A stretch of DNA of 64,000 nt from Chara braunii (lineage: Eukaryota > Streptophyta > Charophyceae > Charales > Characeae). The DNA is taken from assembly GCA_003427395.1 (NCBI GenBank), contig BFEA01000014.1:1172076-1236075 (forward strand), given 5' to 3'. Numbering within the stretch: position 1 is the first letter of the stretch; every line of letters starts with the position of its first letter. This document shows, in pieces, positions 46,871 to 57,812 of the stretch. Position numbers and translations under genes: made by a program. The notes beneath the pieces were generated by a model, which was not told the DNA's origin, made no database searches, and was given only the letters and a program-made list of their open reading frames with translations.

Positions 46871-47491
46871 CCTGAGCATTGTTTCCATGGTGAATGACTG
46901 AGGGCTATGTTTATTTAGTTGTTTTCTGGGGAACCAGGCATTGTTTCCATGGTGAATGGCCTGACTGCTCTAGTTAACTCTGGAGGTTTGCCTGATTGAA
47001 GGAGTTTAAGTTCTTGTTTATTGTGAGGGAGGATTTCTGGTCTAAGGCTATGCATTGTTTCTGTGGTGAATGGTTAGCCTGAAAACCACGCACATAAGTT
47101 AAACTGAGTATAAAGGGAAAATACTTTATATATATTTGCATGTGAACTGGCGGCTGGACATTGTTTCCATGGTGAATGGTCTAGCGTTAAGCCATATCAT
47201 CAAGGAGAGAAAGAAAAAAATTCGGAGTATAAATGAAAATAGTATGGGCAAGCTAAACATTATTTCCATGGCGAATGGTTCAATCCCCTGCCCATAGTTG
47301 CTTTCCTTTTTGAAAACAAAGTCAGAGAAATACTAAATTTTGGATATTAAACGGCTCAGGGCGGCTAGGTATTGTTTCCATGGCGAATGGCCTAGTCATA
47401 TGTCCAAAAGAAGAGAGAAGTAGTTGTGCAACCTGTTCGTGTATATCTTAAAGGCAAGTTGGACATTGTTTCCATGGCGAATGGTCCAGCT
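46871..47491 (+). repeat. Element D, main hairpin array
   Basis: Arms: CAGGC/GCCTG (46935-46939 with 46959-46963), AGGCTA/TAGCCT (47045-47050 with 47075-47080), GCTGGAC/GTCTAGC (47153-47159 with 47179-47185, one G-T), GGGCA/TGCCC (47246-47250 with 47289-47293), GGCTAGG/CCTAGTC (47363-47369 with 47391-47397, one G-T) and AGTTGGAC/GTCCAGCT (47457-47464 with 47484-47491, one G-T). All loops are ATTGTTTCCATGGTGAATG or a one-to-two-base variant, unlike the loops of B and C. Confidence 0.88.
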
Positions 47492-47764
47492 CTATGTCTT
47501 ATGTAAGAGGGAAATAAGGGTTCAAGGACTTAAAAGATTCATAAACTATGTATATGGAATAAACTTGAGATAGTGAAAGTAATTACATTCGTGGTTTGGT
47601 TTGCATGTGACTAAGTGAGATGGCTAGTTTGTTTGGGTTTCAGTATTATAGGTAGTTGCTTTAGTTGCTCGCCACGTGCTAGAGCCATATGAGTTAGTGT
47701 CAATTCTTGCATTTTCTGTAATATTTTTTTTTTTACTTTGGTCAATTCTTGCATTTTCTGAGAT

Positions 47765-48345
47765 CTTTTCTTATACTTGACTTTGTATAAATCTTGGCAA
47801 ACTACTTTCTCTACGGGAAGCGCTGCCGAAATTTCTACAAATCCAAGGAGTTAGTTGAATTTTGACTTGTCCAAAGTTCAACTTTGTCTCTTCTCTTATC
47901 TGACTTAGTTAAAATCTGGGAAGACTCCCATTCTAAAAGGAGTGCTGCCCAAATTTTTGCTAATTCAGGAAGTTAAACAAAATTGAACTTTGGGAAGTCA
48001 AAGTTACTTTCAAATTCTGGACTTAGCCTTGTATAAATTTTGGAATAGCACTTTTATAAAGCAAGTGCTGTCGAAATTTCTATAAAATTAAGGATTTAGT
48101 TAAATTCTGTCTAAAGTTGAGCTCGAGCTGTCTTTCGAGTCCGACTAAGTATAAATCTGGGAAGTCTCCCTTTATAAAGAGAGTGCTGCCCAAATTTCTG
48201 CTATTTCTGGAAGTTAGACATAAATTTTGACTTTCCGGAGTTAGAAATTATTTCTGCTTTCATATCCGGACTTATTTAAATTCTGGAAAGACACTTTTCC
48301 TACGGGAAGAGCTGCCAAAATTTTCTTAGTTTAAAAGAAATCGAT
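47765..48345 (+). repeat. Element D, secondary hairpin array
   Basis: Five alternating units as in C, for example CTCTACGGGAAGCGCTGCCG near 47810, ACTCC...GGAGT ahead of GCTGCC near 47925-47950, CTTTTATAAAGCAAGTGCTG near 48052, a unit with GAGAGTGCTGCCC near 48180, and CCTACGGGAAGAGCTGCC near 48300. Confidence 0.78.
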
Positions 48346-49616
48346 TATGTTTTGACAGGTGGAGATTAGATAAGTCCACTTTGACTAAGTGAAGATTTTA
48401 CCATATTGCTTAGAGCTAGGCTTAGACATAGTTAACTAGGGTGATTTGGGTAAGATCACGATACGGGGATTGTTCTCCATGAACTTATAGGTTTAGCCTG
48501 GGATATTGACCTGTCATGTGTTACAGGTCCTCTTGATCGTCTGATTCAAGTTCAGGACTAGATTCAGCTTGATCTCTTGAGGACCATCTTCTATTATCAC
48601 TGATAACAGATCGGTTATCGATTCATCGGTTTACGATTCAACTCCAATTCACTCTTGTCACTCAACCTAAAAGCTTTAACCTTGTGATTGAATTGTTTTG
48701 TTATGTTTTCACCCAGACTTTATTGGATGACCATCCAACAAAAGTACTAAGTATTTATTTAAGAGTTGCACGAGTGAGGCTTGTATGGCTAAAGCAAGGG
48801 GTATGAGTGTAAGGAATGGTTGAAGTTGACTCGGTGTAGTGTGTGGACTTCTGGATGATTCTTTGATGTGGTTGCAGGTATGGTTCTGGTTCGGCTTCTG
48901 GATGTGACTGCCTGCGATTACATACATATATGGCTGAGAGGAGTCTCATTGTGACTGTGAGAAGTGATCGTCTTATATAAATAAGCCTTATATATATATA
49001 TATATATATGTGGCTTCGGTATGTGCGCGGCTTACTGTGATCGTGCGCAAAGGTTTAACCGAATTATGGCCTGAGAGAAAAGGGGAATCCTTTTTTTTTT
49101 ACCTTTGCTTTTTAAAGTTTTTATAGTTAGACGTTGCAGTCTGTGGCAGCCGTCAAAGTCAAACCCCTTGACTTCTGTCCGGGCCCGGAGTGAAACTCAC
49201 CTCCAGGGCAATAAGAAACGACTGCTACCACAGACATGGGCCTGTGTACCACCCGCTCTGCACAGAGTGCAGCACAGAGTGCAGAAGAGGGTGTTTGGTC
49301 TTCAACCGCGCTTGGCGGTTGTCCAGCGTCGAGAGATTAGCCCTCAAGGCGCGTGTCAGCCGACAATTGAGTGTCGAATGCGACCCTCGAGATTAACAAT
49401 GACCGCATGAGTATGGATACTACATGGTACGTCATCATTGCGACCGCTTGCATTGCGAATCGATATGAGTTAGCCCTGCGCCCGCGTGATATTATACCAA
49501 GTCTCGCGAGCGATGCCTATTCGATTTCCGCGTTGGAAAGTTATGGGTTGGCTATCGACGGGCTAGGAGCGTTGTCGCGTTGTTTGTGCTGTGTCGTCTC
49601 GTGTGTGCATGTGTAT

Positions 49617-49872
49617 GTTTTTTTTTGTTTTTTGTTTTTTTTTTTGTTTTTTTTTTTTTTTTTTTTNNNNNNNNNNNNNNNNNNNNNNNNNNNNNNNNNN
49701 NNNNNNNNNNNNNNNNNNNNNNNNNNNNNNNNNNNNNNNNNNNNNNNNNNNNNNNNNNNNNNNNNNNNNNNNNNNNNNNNNNNNNNNNNNNNNNNNNNNN
49801 NNNNNNNNNNNNNNNNNNNNNNNNNNNNNNNNNNNNNNNNTTTTTTTTTTTGTTTTTTTTTTTTTTTTTTTT
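49617..49872. repeat. Poly(T) tract with assembly gap
   Basis: Long T runs with a few G interruptions flank an N gap at 49667-49840. The homologous place in B (near 50660) has only a short T-rich stretch, so this is a copy-specific expansion. Phenylalanine and lysine frames across it are artefacts. Confidence 0.9.
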
Positions 49873-50332
49873 CCCGTAAAGTGGTGTGCACGTGGTGTGT
49901 GGGATGCGTCCTAGTCGACCAGCGACGAACCGCGCTTGGGACCCCAGCCCCCCAAGATGCCACTTCGCGTGCGGGTCCGATAGAGGCGTACTACCGCGCG
50001 TACCCCCTATGCTACAGCGAACGAGAAACGCCCTCGGCTGGTCCACCTCTGGGATTGCAACTGATTAGCTTTCGTACTGTGGACTGGTAGCTCGGCGGGG
50101 ATACGCCCACCGAAGGGAGGTGACAGCTCCCGTAACGTAGAGGTAAGTCGTGCCTCACATAGGCCCTATCCTGTCGTAGGGGCTCGCGAGAGGTATGGCT
50201 GGCGCACTCGGCCGGAGCGGCTTACGGAAGCTCCATATATATTTGCGACGAGGAATTAGACCAAATCCTGCGTGACGTGGACGGGAGGGTCCCGCGCTGC
50301 CCTAGTGCGGTGCCGGACCAATGCGCGCGACA

Positions 50333-50795
50333 CCGCACTTGGCAGTTGTCCAACGTCGAGAGATCAATCCCTCAAGGCACGTATCAGCCGACACTCGAGT
50401 GTGGAATGAGACCCTCGAGATTAACGAGGGACCGCTTGGTTATGGGCACTACATAGTACGCCATCATTGTGACTGCTTGCGTATTCATGCATTGCTAGTC
50501 GATATGAGAAGGTCTTGCGTCCGCGCAGTTTTATACTAAGTCTCTCACACGTCGCCAATCCGATTTCCGCATCGCAGAGTTATGGGATGATTACTAAAGG
50601 ATTAGGAGTGTTGTCGCGTTGTTTGTTCTGTGTCGTTCTGTATATGTGTGTGTGCGTGCATGTTTTAATTTTTATGTCTTTAGAGTGGTGTACGCGTGGT
50701 GTGTGGGATGCGTCCTAGTCGACCGACGACAAATCGCGCTTGGGACCTCAGCCCCTCCAAGGCGTCGGTTCACGTGCGGGTCCGAACTGCGGGTC
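50333..50795 (+). mobile_element. Hairpin-array element B, 3' fragment
   Basis: It continues B from the point where D interrupted it (CCGCACTTGGCAGTTGTCC), collinear with D's 3' module at about 49300-49985. Similarity stops near 50790 after CACGTGCGGGTCCGA. The last several hundred bases of the element, including its 3' terminus, are missing. The exact junction with element A is uncertain by about 25 bp. Confidence 0.7.
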
Positions 50796-51737
50796 CGACG
50801 ACAAATCGCGCTTGTTCTCGTTTGCATGCACCCGGCTCAATTTCCCGTCCGGTTCATTCCCTCTTTTCAATGCCTCCGCCCCACCTCTGCACCAAACTGC
50901 GTGCTAACGCAGGCACCGCCTGAGCGATACAGAAAGCAGTACGGTGGTCATGAAAGTCGAAATCCGCTAAGTAACAGCTTCACCCTGCTGGGTCAATCAG
51001 CCCCGACAGTGGTTGGCACCATGTGCACAGCCTATGCACGGTTGTCGGGGCAACTCCAACCCCTCAATGAGTAGCGGGGGCGCAGGTCTTGCTGCGGAAC
51101 CTGCAATCACGACCCTAGTCGAACAGGCCGCGATGCAGATCTTGGTGGTCGTAGCAAATAGTCAAGTGAAGACCTTAAGGCCCAGGCTTGAGAGGAGTTC
51201 CATGTGAGCACCCGCTGTAACCAACACTGTTGCGGATCTCCCGATAGTGCCCTGGGCTGCCCAAGCACAGTTCCGTCTATCGGGCCCCAACAACACTCTC
51301 ACACTTAAGCTTCTCACAATAGTTGGCGGAGGCGGACTGTACACCCCCAATGACTCCCACCGCCCTCGGGTTGCTGCTCCGCAGCTCCGCAGGCCCGCCC
51401 GAGTGTTCTCTAATTCTAGGCTATCGACGCTCTCCAAGTGGAACGCAAGGGAAGCCACGACCACGGACCCCACCACTATGGTTCCTCCCGCGCGGTGGGC
51501 CAAGCTCCCACCGGCCTTCATGCACGTTGGCCTCCTCGGTCCGTGTGCCCACGCAGGTAGGATAGCGGAATTTTGCTAGCATCCTAGACACACAGGAGTA
51601 CCCGAACGGCCCGCCACCGAAACGCGTGATGTCGTGACGGCTACCAGTGCCTGACTATGTAGCAACCGAGCCAGGCCCGTCGGTCCCAACATCTGTCTCG
51701 AAACCGATCGCCAAAACATTAAAAATAAAAGTAGAAA

Positions 51738-51775
<38 letters not shown>

Positions 51776-52042
51776 TAATAATAATAATAAAAACAAACGC
51801 TAGGGAACACAAAAAATATGTGGAGGCGAGGGGCCACACGTCACGGTCCCGCTGGTCTGTGGTGCCGCACACACCCTGCCCCGCGCATGGTTGCGCCCCA
51901 CTGTCACTACCCAGCATGCGTCGCTCACCCGGGCGAGGACCTAAACTCCCTCCCGCACTCATGCCGTCAAACAGTTGAGGCTGCATTGGTGTAATTTGCA
52001 GAAAACACGCCAAATACCCTTGTAAGGGTATTTGGTACGACA
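50796..52042 (-). mobile_element. Hairpin-array element A, 5' terminal part
   Basis: Reverse-complement homologue of the 5' module. The segment at 51100-51215 matches, inverted, the TCAAAGTTCTCATT and TTTGCTACTACTGCCAAGA region of C (about 34115) and the equivalent in D (44290). It ends at TACGACA (52042), the complement of a 5' terminus TGTCGTA. Just inside is a perfect 26-nt palindrome (52010-52035; arms CCAAATACCCTT/AAGGGTATTTGG). Flanks of A (GCGA at 23732-23735, TCGG at 52043-52046) do not match convincingly. Confidence 0.7.
51739..51792. repeat. (AAT)n microsatellite
   Basis: AATAATAAT tract with one AAC interruption, inside the 5' module of element A; the tyrosine- and isoleucine-rich minus-strand frames come from it. 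Confidence 0.95.
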
Positions 52043-52046
52043 TCGG

Positions 52047-52945
52047 GGCAGCACCATGAGGTTGCATATCACAAACCTGCAGTAGGGGCTTTGTAATGGG
52101 GATCCTTCGAGATAGGATCATTTGTGTCCCATCCTAACACAAGATTCTCATAGTGACCCTGATTCATGATGGAAGTAATAGAACAGATAGCAGTATATAC
52201 TAATGATGGAAACTAAGGGTCGCTTACAACCCTATAACAACTATAAGAGGGATCTACCTCATGACCAAGGTGAGCTAATGGATGATTGGACCGTAGACCC
52301 CACTAATAATGGATGCTAGGATCCCAACAGACTGACATCCAATCAAACAACATTCCAAATAACCATACTAACAGCATCACTAGGTACGTAACCTGGCCTT
52401 CTAGAGGAGATTTCATGAGGTTAGACCTTGTCTAGGGAAGGGCCATTAGACATTCCCCGTGATATCTAGGCTATAGTTCGACTCGTATCCCAACAATGTC
52501 AATTCGGGGACACAAAGGGAGTCCAAACCCCCTCAGGAAGACTTATAGTCGCATGTTCACACGTAGCTCTTGAAGTACCTAGGCTGAGTGGGGAAGTAGG
52601 GGTCCCCCAACTCAACCGGGTGCCTCCAACCGTTGTCTCGTCAGGTCACCTAACCAGGCTGGTGTTGGGTGATGGTCCTGGATGGTTCACACTAAGGTAG
52701 GACATAGGGGGTGGGGGTGCGTCGGGGTAATTGATCAGAGGAAGGGTGAATGGGTGTTTTCAAAAAGGGGATAAAACAAAGGCAAGATAATCCTCTCCCC
52801 TTGGTTCGCCTGAACTCCAGAATTTATGATTCCCTCCTCTCTAATATGCACGGCTCCCTGTCATCTCATATACACGACTCCCTGTCGTCTTGTAGGCTTT
52901 AGGGTCGTAAAAAAAAACTGTAGGAGATTGGGAATATGGATTAAC
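52047..52945. other. No gene seen
   Basis: Non-repetitive sequence between element A and the TTAA elements. Only short frames; no motif recognised. Confidence 0.4.
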
Positions 52946-52949
52946 TTAA

Positions 52950-53281
52950 ACCACCAGTATTTCGGCCCTCTATGTTGTTAACACCTCGCAACTTGCAAGG
53001 ATCCCTACTACCATTGATACTTTTCATCAACGGTTTGAATTTCACTCGGACCCTCGAAAGTTGCGGTGCCAGCCCGTGGTCGATCGCGAGTGGTTAACGG
53101 GGTAAACAATTTTTATTGTTGGTTTGTTAATAAAGTGTGCACTCTATGAAATGGTGCAATTTTTGGTTAAAAAAGCTTCGGGTTTTCTTATAAATAGCAT
53201 TAAAAACGTTGAAATTTTGGTTCTCCAATGACTCTCCATTAACCACCACTCTTGTCTATATATGGCCGAAGTACTGGTGGT
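52950..53281. mobile_element. TTAA-flanked MITE, family 2 copy b
   Basis: A 332-bp element between TTAA (52946-52949) and TTAA (53282-53285). The left end ACCACCAGTATTTCGGCC and the reverse complement of the right end, ACCACCAGTACTTCGGCC, differ at one position. An additional internal TTAACCACCACTC lies near 53239. No coding sequence. Same terminal sequence as 22119-22298. Confidence 0.85.
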
Positions 53282-53285
53282 TTAA

Positions 53286-53891
53286 ACCACTAGTACACCC
53301 ATACATCGGTCGCAGACCCCTTTAGAAGGCCAATAATGCTTTGGAGGCAGCCGATGCCCCGACTTTTTTTGTGGTGGTAACTAGTTTCTTTCTGCAACGC
53401 TAGAGCCAAAAGATGATTCATGGAAGACCAAAAATTCGGGATTTTTTGCCGCATCACTACAAGCAATTGCACAAAAAATTTACGAACAAACTATTCAGGC
53501 TCATAATACAAATATAAAATAATAAAATAGGAAAAAGAAAAAACTTAAGAGCACTATAAAACCCTATTCAAAGTAACTTTCAGAACTCGCCAAAATTTTC
53601 TCCGAATCAAGTGTTTTTGCAAACTTTTTCGTTACTGGTCCAAATATGTCGAAAGTGAGTACAGATATACCTTAAAGCACTTTCGGAGTTCGCCAAAATT
53701 TTCAGTAAACTTTTTCGTTACCGGGCCAAATACATCGAAATTGAATATCATAGATATACCCTAAAGCACATACATATCAGTAAAAAAACAAAACAAAGCA
53801 AAAACACAAAGTAAGGGAAATATGGCAATTTCGGTGAAAAAAACGCCAAAAATAACACCACCTAATAACCATAAGTGTGTGTAGTGGTGGT
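53286..53891. mobile_element. TTAA-flanked element, family 2 copy c
   Basis: It begins ACCACTAGTACACCCA right after the TTAA at 53282-53285 and ends with a sequence whose complement is ACCACCACTACACACA, followed by TTAA (53892-53895). The subterminal CCCATACATCGGTCGCA matches copy a. It shares its left TTAA with the right end of copy b, so the two abut exactly. The interior (606 bp) has a local duplication with TTTTCGTTACYGGKCCAAAT near 53625 and 53711 but no gene. Confidence 0.7.
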
Positions 53892-53895
53892 TTAA

Positions 53896-54512
53896 CTCTC
53901 ACCCTGGACTATGGGTTCCCTCCCCAAAGTGAGGATCCAGGAACACAATAGATCCAGTCTATGTGCCTAATCTCTATTCTGAAAGGACTGCATAATTATT
54001 GTATGGTAATAAGATAGCAGAAGCTACAGTCCGTATCTGCACTACAATAAGGATCTACCAAAATGGATTGGCAACATAAATACACAGAGAGCAAAGTTGA
54101 GTAACGCTCCCCGTAGTGGGGTAGGATGATTGGCTCCTATGCTCCCCCTGTCCCCCACTTTTTTGTATATATTAAAGTCCACGTTGTTATATAGGTTAGG
54201 CCAGATATGCAGTGGTCGTAGTGAACCCCTATTCCCACCATCCTACCTAAGTGTTAATAAATCAAGACCATCAGTCCACCATCCAAAGGGGTGACTTCGA
54301 CTGAACATCAGTTATAGGCACCATTTGGCTTGCTTATCCAGTTCTTTCCTTTTTCCAAAGTTTGGCATTTGGAGGGACGTTGGATCCGGTTTCCGGCCTG
54401 AGTCGGGGCTAGGTAATGACCCCAGTATTTGGGGTTGTGATGTGGAAAAACTCCTAGACTCTGTGATTAAATCAACAATGAAAGTGCAAACTCCATTATA
54501 ATAAAAAAGTTC
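53896..54512. other. No gene seen
   Basis: Mixed sequence without recognisable motifs. Part may be decayed upstream LINE sequence, since reverse transcriptase similarity starts at 54513. Confidence 0.4.
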
Positions 54513-55760
54513 GTGAAAATGCAGTACTCCCCCATCCTCTATGTTCTCTATATTGAGTCAATCCACAACATTTTTAGTGCAGATGATCGTCTGATCACCC
54601 TAAAAGGCAGCATGAAAGTTGAGCTACAATCGACGGCCTTTGCAGATAACTCAAGAACATTGATTCCCCTGAGGACCCAACAGTTAACCATCCTAAGGAA
54701 GATCTGCAAACCTTTTGCAAGTACTCGAGGGTCAATTGGAGCAAATCAAAGGATATCCTTCCATCAGAAGCGGACCCTCCGGATGAGTGGGATATACCGA
54801 CAGTGGTCGATGGGGAGAGGATGACTTTTTTATGAGCTAACCTGACAACGAGCTATGGTGGCATCGAACAAATGGCACTAAGGGTCACGAGGGCAACAGC
54901 CCGACTTAAAACATGGAGCGCAAGAGGAAGTATGTGTCTTTGGCAAGGCCATCGTCATTAAAAACTCGATACTCGCTACCCTATGGTATGCGGGCGTCGT
55001 CCATATGCCTGGCAAGCATACCTTTTGGTACATCAAGAAGACAATCCACGCACACTTGTGGTCAAATGATGTGGAGGCAGTGAGTTCTATCTGCAGGATT
55101 GCTTGGAACAAGCTCATTTAACCGAAGCGGTCCGACGGCCTGGGACTTCCAGACCCACACCTGCAGATTATCGCGTTGCAGCTGCGGCAGCTGCTCTGGC
55201 ACCTGCTAGGTACGGTGGAAGGTGCTTGGCAAGAGGTCACTCGGATACACTTGGCTTATACACTCCAGGTGCGTGCGGACATTGTGGTTGTTGTGCACTG
55301 ACGCGATAAGCCACATACGCAGGACCACAATATGGTCAATCGAGGTGGCACTATGGGAGACAGTTCTAGTGAGATGTTGCTTGCCAGAAAATGCAGACGT
55401 GGTCTATAACCAGTTGCTTTTTGGCAACAGGTTTGTCTGTGATGGCATGTGAGAGCCTCTGCCATGGCACAGCCCGAGAGGAGCCTATGGGTGGAAATGG
55501 GCCGAACTGGGGATTTATAAAGTCAACTGGTTAGGGGACGAAGTGTATAAGGATTGACGGCAGGAAGATGAGCTGGTGCAATCCCTGCAGGGGCGGATGA
55601 AGACGAGGCAAAGAGTGAGAGAAGTGTGGGAGGTCATTCCCCCCCAGTGGACAGAGCTATTGAGGAAAGATGAACTAACTTCAGGGAACGGGTGAAAATG
55701 AGAGGAGAGGCCAGAGCAGATAGAGTCTATCATGATAGGGTGGAACAAGTGCTGCCAGAT
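54513..55760 (+). pseudogene. Second LINE: C-terminal reverse transcriptase remnant
   Basis: The frame at 54513-54824 reads YSPILYVLYIESIHNIF and STAFADNSRTLIPLRTQQL, the pattern of LINE reverse transcriptase motif B (CPLSPILYVLYIEPL) and the FADD box; here FADN, so catalysis is lost. In other frames downstream come KAIVIKNSILATLWY (about 54940), HTFWYIKKTIHAHLW, a segment with SDGLGLPDPHLQIIALQLRQ (about 55130-55190), and VREVWEVIPPQWTELL near 55620, which resembles the domain following the RT in the first LINE. Multiple frameshifts. The family differs from the LINE at 10953-17935. Confidence 0.78.
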
Positions 55761-56479
55761 GAGAAGCTGCAAGTGAATAAATAGCAAGTGAACACGGGAT
55801 ATGAGGGTCTAGGGGAACCCCTACAACAGATTATGACACGGAAAGCAACTACCCGGAAAAGCTTGGACAAAAGTATGGTTGAAACAGTGGCGATATGTGA
55901 AGGAATAAAGAAGGAGATCTTAGGAAGAATGAAGAGGGAGTGAAACTAAGGAGGCCATGAAGGTATATGAAGATAGGTAGGTTAAAAGGCAAAGGGCGAT
56001 ATTTGAAAGTACAACAAAGGAATATGCAATTTGAATGGTTAAAATATAATAGGGGTAATGGTAGAGAACGAGTAATGGGGATGACAGTGGTTATACAGAC
56101 AATAGAGGTAAGAACTCAGTAGTTCTACCTAAGAAGTATGAAATCGGTAGGTTAATAGGCCGCCTGAGGAAATGCCACAGGCGCCCCCTTCGTGCTTGAC
56201 CTTTCTGGTTTTGACATGTCGCATGACTGGGTGCTGCTAGTAAGTTTCCCGGCGTGCAGGCCAACCGTGACCCTTGCCCATGAACTTCTTAAGGCAAGCA
56301 ATTCACATCCAAGTCCATCAAGAGACTCACCCAGTGTGATAAAATATAAGACTTCCTCAAGGTGGACTGGCTGGGGGGTTGAAGAAGAGCCATCCTCTGT
56401 CGTACTAGCTTAGAGGGTTGAAAGGGGTTCGTCATGATTCCGCAGTCTCAACCAAACCCTCCGGCTCAGTAGGAGAAGA

Positions 56480-57515
56480 TGCTACTCTTGTTGGTTGCAC
56501 CCTTTTGGGTCCCGAATGAGGGGACACCATGCAATGATGTGTCCCTCAGTTCTACACTTCAGGCATTAATAATTGTTCATGCGCTGCTGCCATTCCCTTT
56601 GGGTTAGGCTAATTTTCTTGCAGGGACGTTAAGTCACAATATCAGGATATGTCAGAAAAGAGCGAGTTCTCTTCTTCCTTGGATTCCTCGCTGAGGAATC
56701 CACGTCGCAATGTTGGCTATCATGGCGGTGACGTCATCCAGTCGCAATGTGCTTTCTCGCAGGGACGTCAAGTCGCAATGTTGGCTATCATGGCTGTGAC
56801 GTTATCCCGACTCACCGCCACTATTGTTTCATCCTTGGATTCCTCGAGGGGCCACCTCTTCATTGTTTCATCGTCGAAAACGACAAGGAGATGGTCTTAT
56901 CGTTATTGCCTCCATAAGATTCGTTCCCGATCCCACTTGATTCTCCTCCTCTTATAACACCAGCAAATGTACCTTTGACCTGTACAGTCATTTGCTCTCG
57001 ATGAAGAGCAAGGTCTCTAAGCCGCTGATAATTATACTTATCTAACTTTGACTCGGCCACAAGTTGACCCCATTTTGGTTCAGGCAAGGCGCGTGAGAAG
57101 ATGTGCAATATCTGGTTATCTTGCAAATTCAGTTTAAGTACCCGCAAAAGGCGATAAACTTCCCGGGATAAAGCCTCGACACTAGCTCAACGCTTTTGCC
57201 ATATCGTGGTGAGTTCATCAAACGTCTTGTCGGTCGTCATCTTGTCAAGAAATCTCTCCTTTATTTTTTGCATAAATTTTCGCAGGTCCGTAGGGTCATA
57301 GTCTTTACCCACTCATTCATATCCTTGAAGTCATCAACGTTGGTCTCTGACAACACACACTCATTGGCAACTTCCCCAAGGCATGAACTGGAGAAGGTCA
57401 CCTGACTGTCTCCAACGACAAGTGTGGTCGAGCAATACGTCTGTATTTCAATGATCCATAAAAGAAGGTGTTTTCCTTTATTCCCATTATAGGTGAAGGA
57501 CAATTTCATTTTCAC
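56480..57515 (-). pseudogene. Gypsy-like gag with CCHC zinc knuckle
   Basis: The N-terminal frame (57515-57261) reads MKMKLSFTYNGNKGKHLLLW, then SSSCLGEVANECV and DFKDMNEWVKTMT. This follows the Retrotrans_gag pattern of F.G....L..WL, then L.G.A, then a sized capsid helix. A downstream frame (57147-56860) contains SRALPEPKWGQLVAESKL, the usual F..GLP region. Further on, minus-strand codons at about 56565-56524 spell CLKCRTEGHIIAWC, a CX2CX4HX4C knuckle, preceded by an in-frame stop. The capsid protein of an LTR retrotransposon is the likely identity. Frameshifts and stops make it dead. No protease, reverse transcriptase or LTR could be attached to it. Confidence 0.7.
56620..56870 (+). repeat. 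Local repeats within the gag remnant
   Basis: CGCAATGTTGGCTATCATGG followed by GTGACGT occurs at about 56707 and 56775. CAGGGACGT(T/C)AAGTC occurs at about 56622 and 56760. CTTGGATTCCTCG occurs at about 56679 and 56834. These short duplications disrupt the gag-like frame. Confidence 0.75.
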
Positions 57516-57812
57516 ATTTTGCTTTCTCTTTTGTTTTTCCCCATCTTCTTAGTTCTTTGTTATTTTTTTCTTAGAAGTTTTCGTTTTTTTTTAACTATGG
57601 GATTTCATGGTGTTCTTCATTAATTATTTATTATTCGTTTTTTTTTTCGTGCACCACCTTGCTCTTTCCTTTGACAAGCCTGGTTACTGTCTGGAGTTCG
57701 GCAGTAACGTGATCAATTTTGGTTATCGGGTGTGCAAGGTATTATATCATATTTTCTCAGCGTTTGATCTCATATGAATTTTTTGTCTTATTTCCTCTGT
57801 TTTACTTTTTTG

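Larger units (their letters stand above)
43461..50332 (+). mobile_element. Hairpin-array element D (inserted in B)
   Basis: It runs from TGTCGGTGCGAATACCCTTA (43461) to GCGCGCGACA (50332) with flanks CCGT (43457-43460) and CCGC (50333-50336). The uninterrupted site in D's own 3' module (about 49291-49309) reads CAACCGCGCTTGGCGGTTG, so a 4-bp target duplication with one later change is likely. The module order is as in C: 5' module with GC-rich hairpins, conserved block near 46500, main array 46871-47491, secondary array 47765-48345, and the 3' module, which includes a T-tract and assembly gap (49617-49872). No coding frame is conserved with other copies. Confidence 0.82.

Noticed and set aside
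49371-50090. 239-codon frame across the second gap
   Set aside because: Phenylalanine runs from poly(T) and N residues; artefact.
51162-51579. Overlapping 110-119-codon frames on both strands
   Set aside because: They lie in GC-rich 5'-module sequence of element A; equivalent frames are not kept in B, C or D.
23732-52046. Target-site duplication around element A
   Set aside because: Flanks GCGA and TCGG share only two central bases; I do not claim a duplication.
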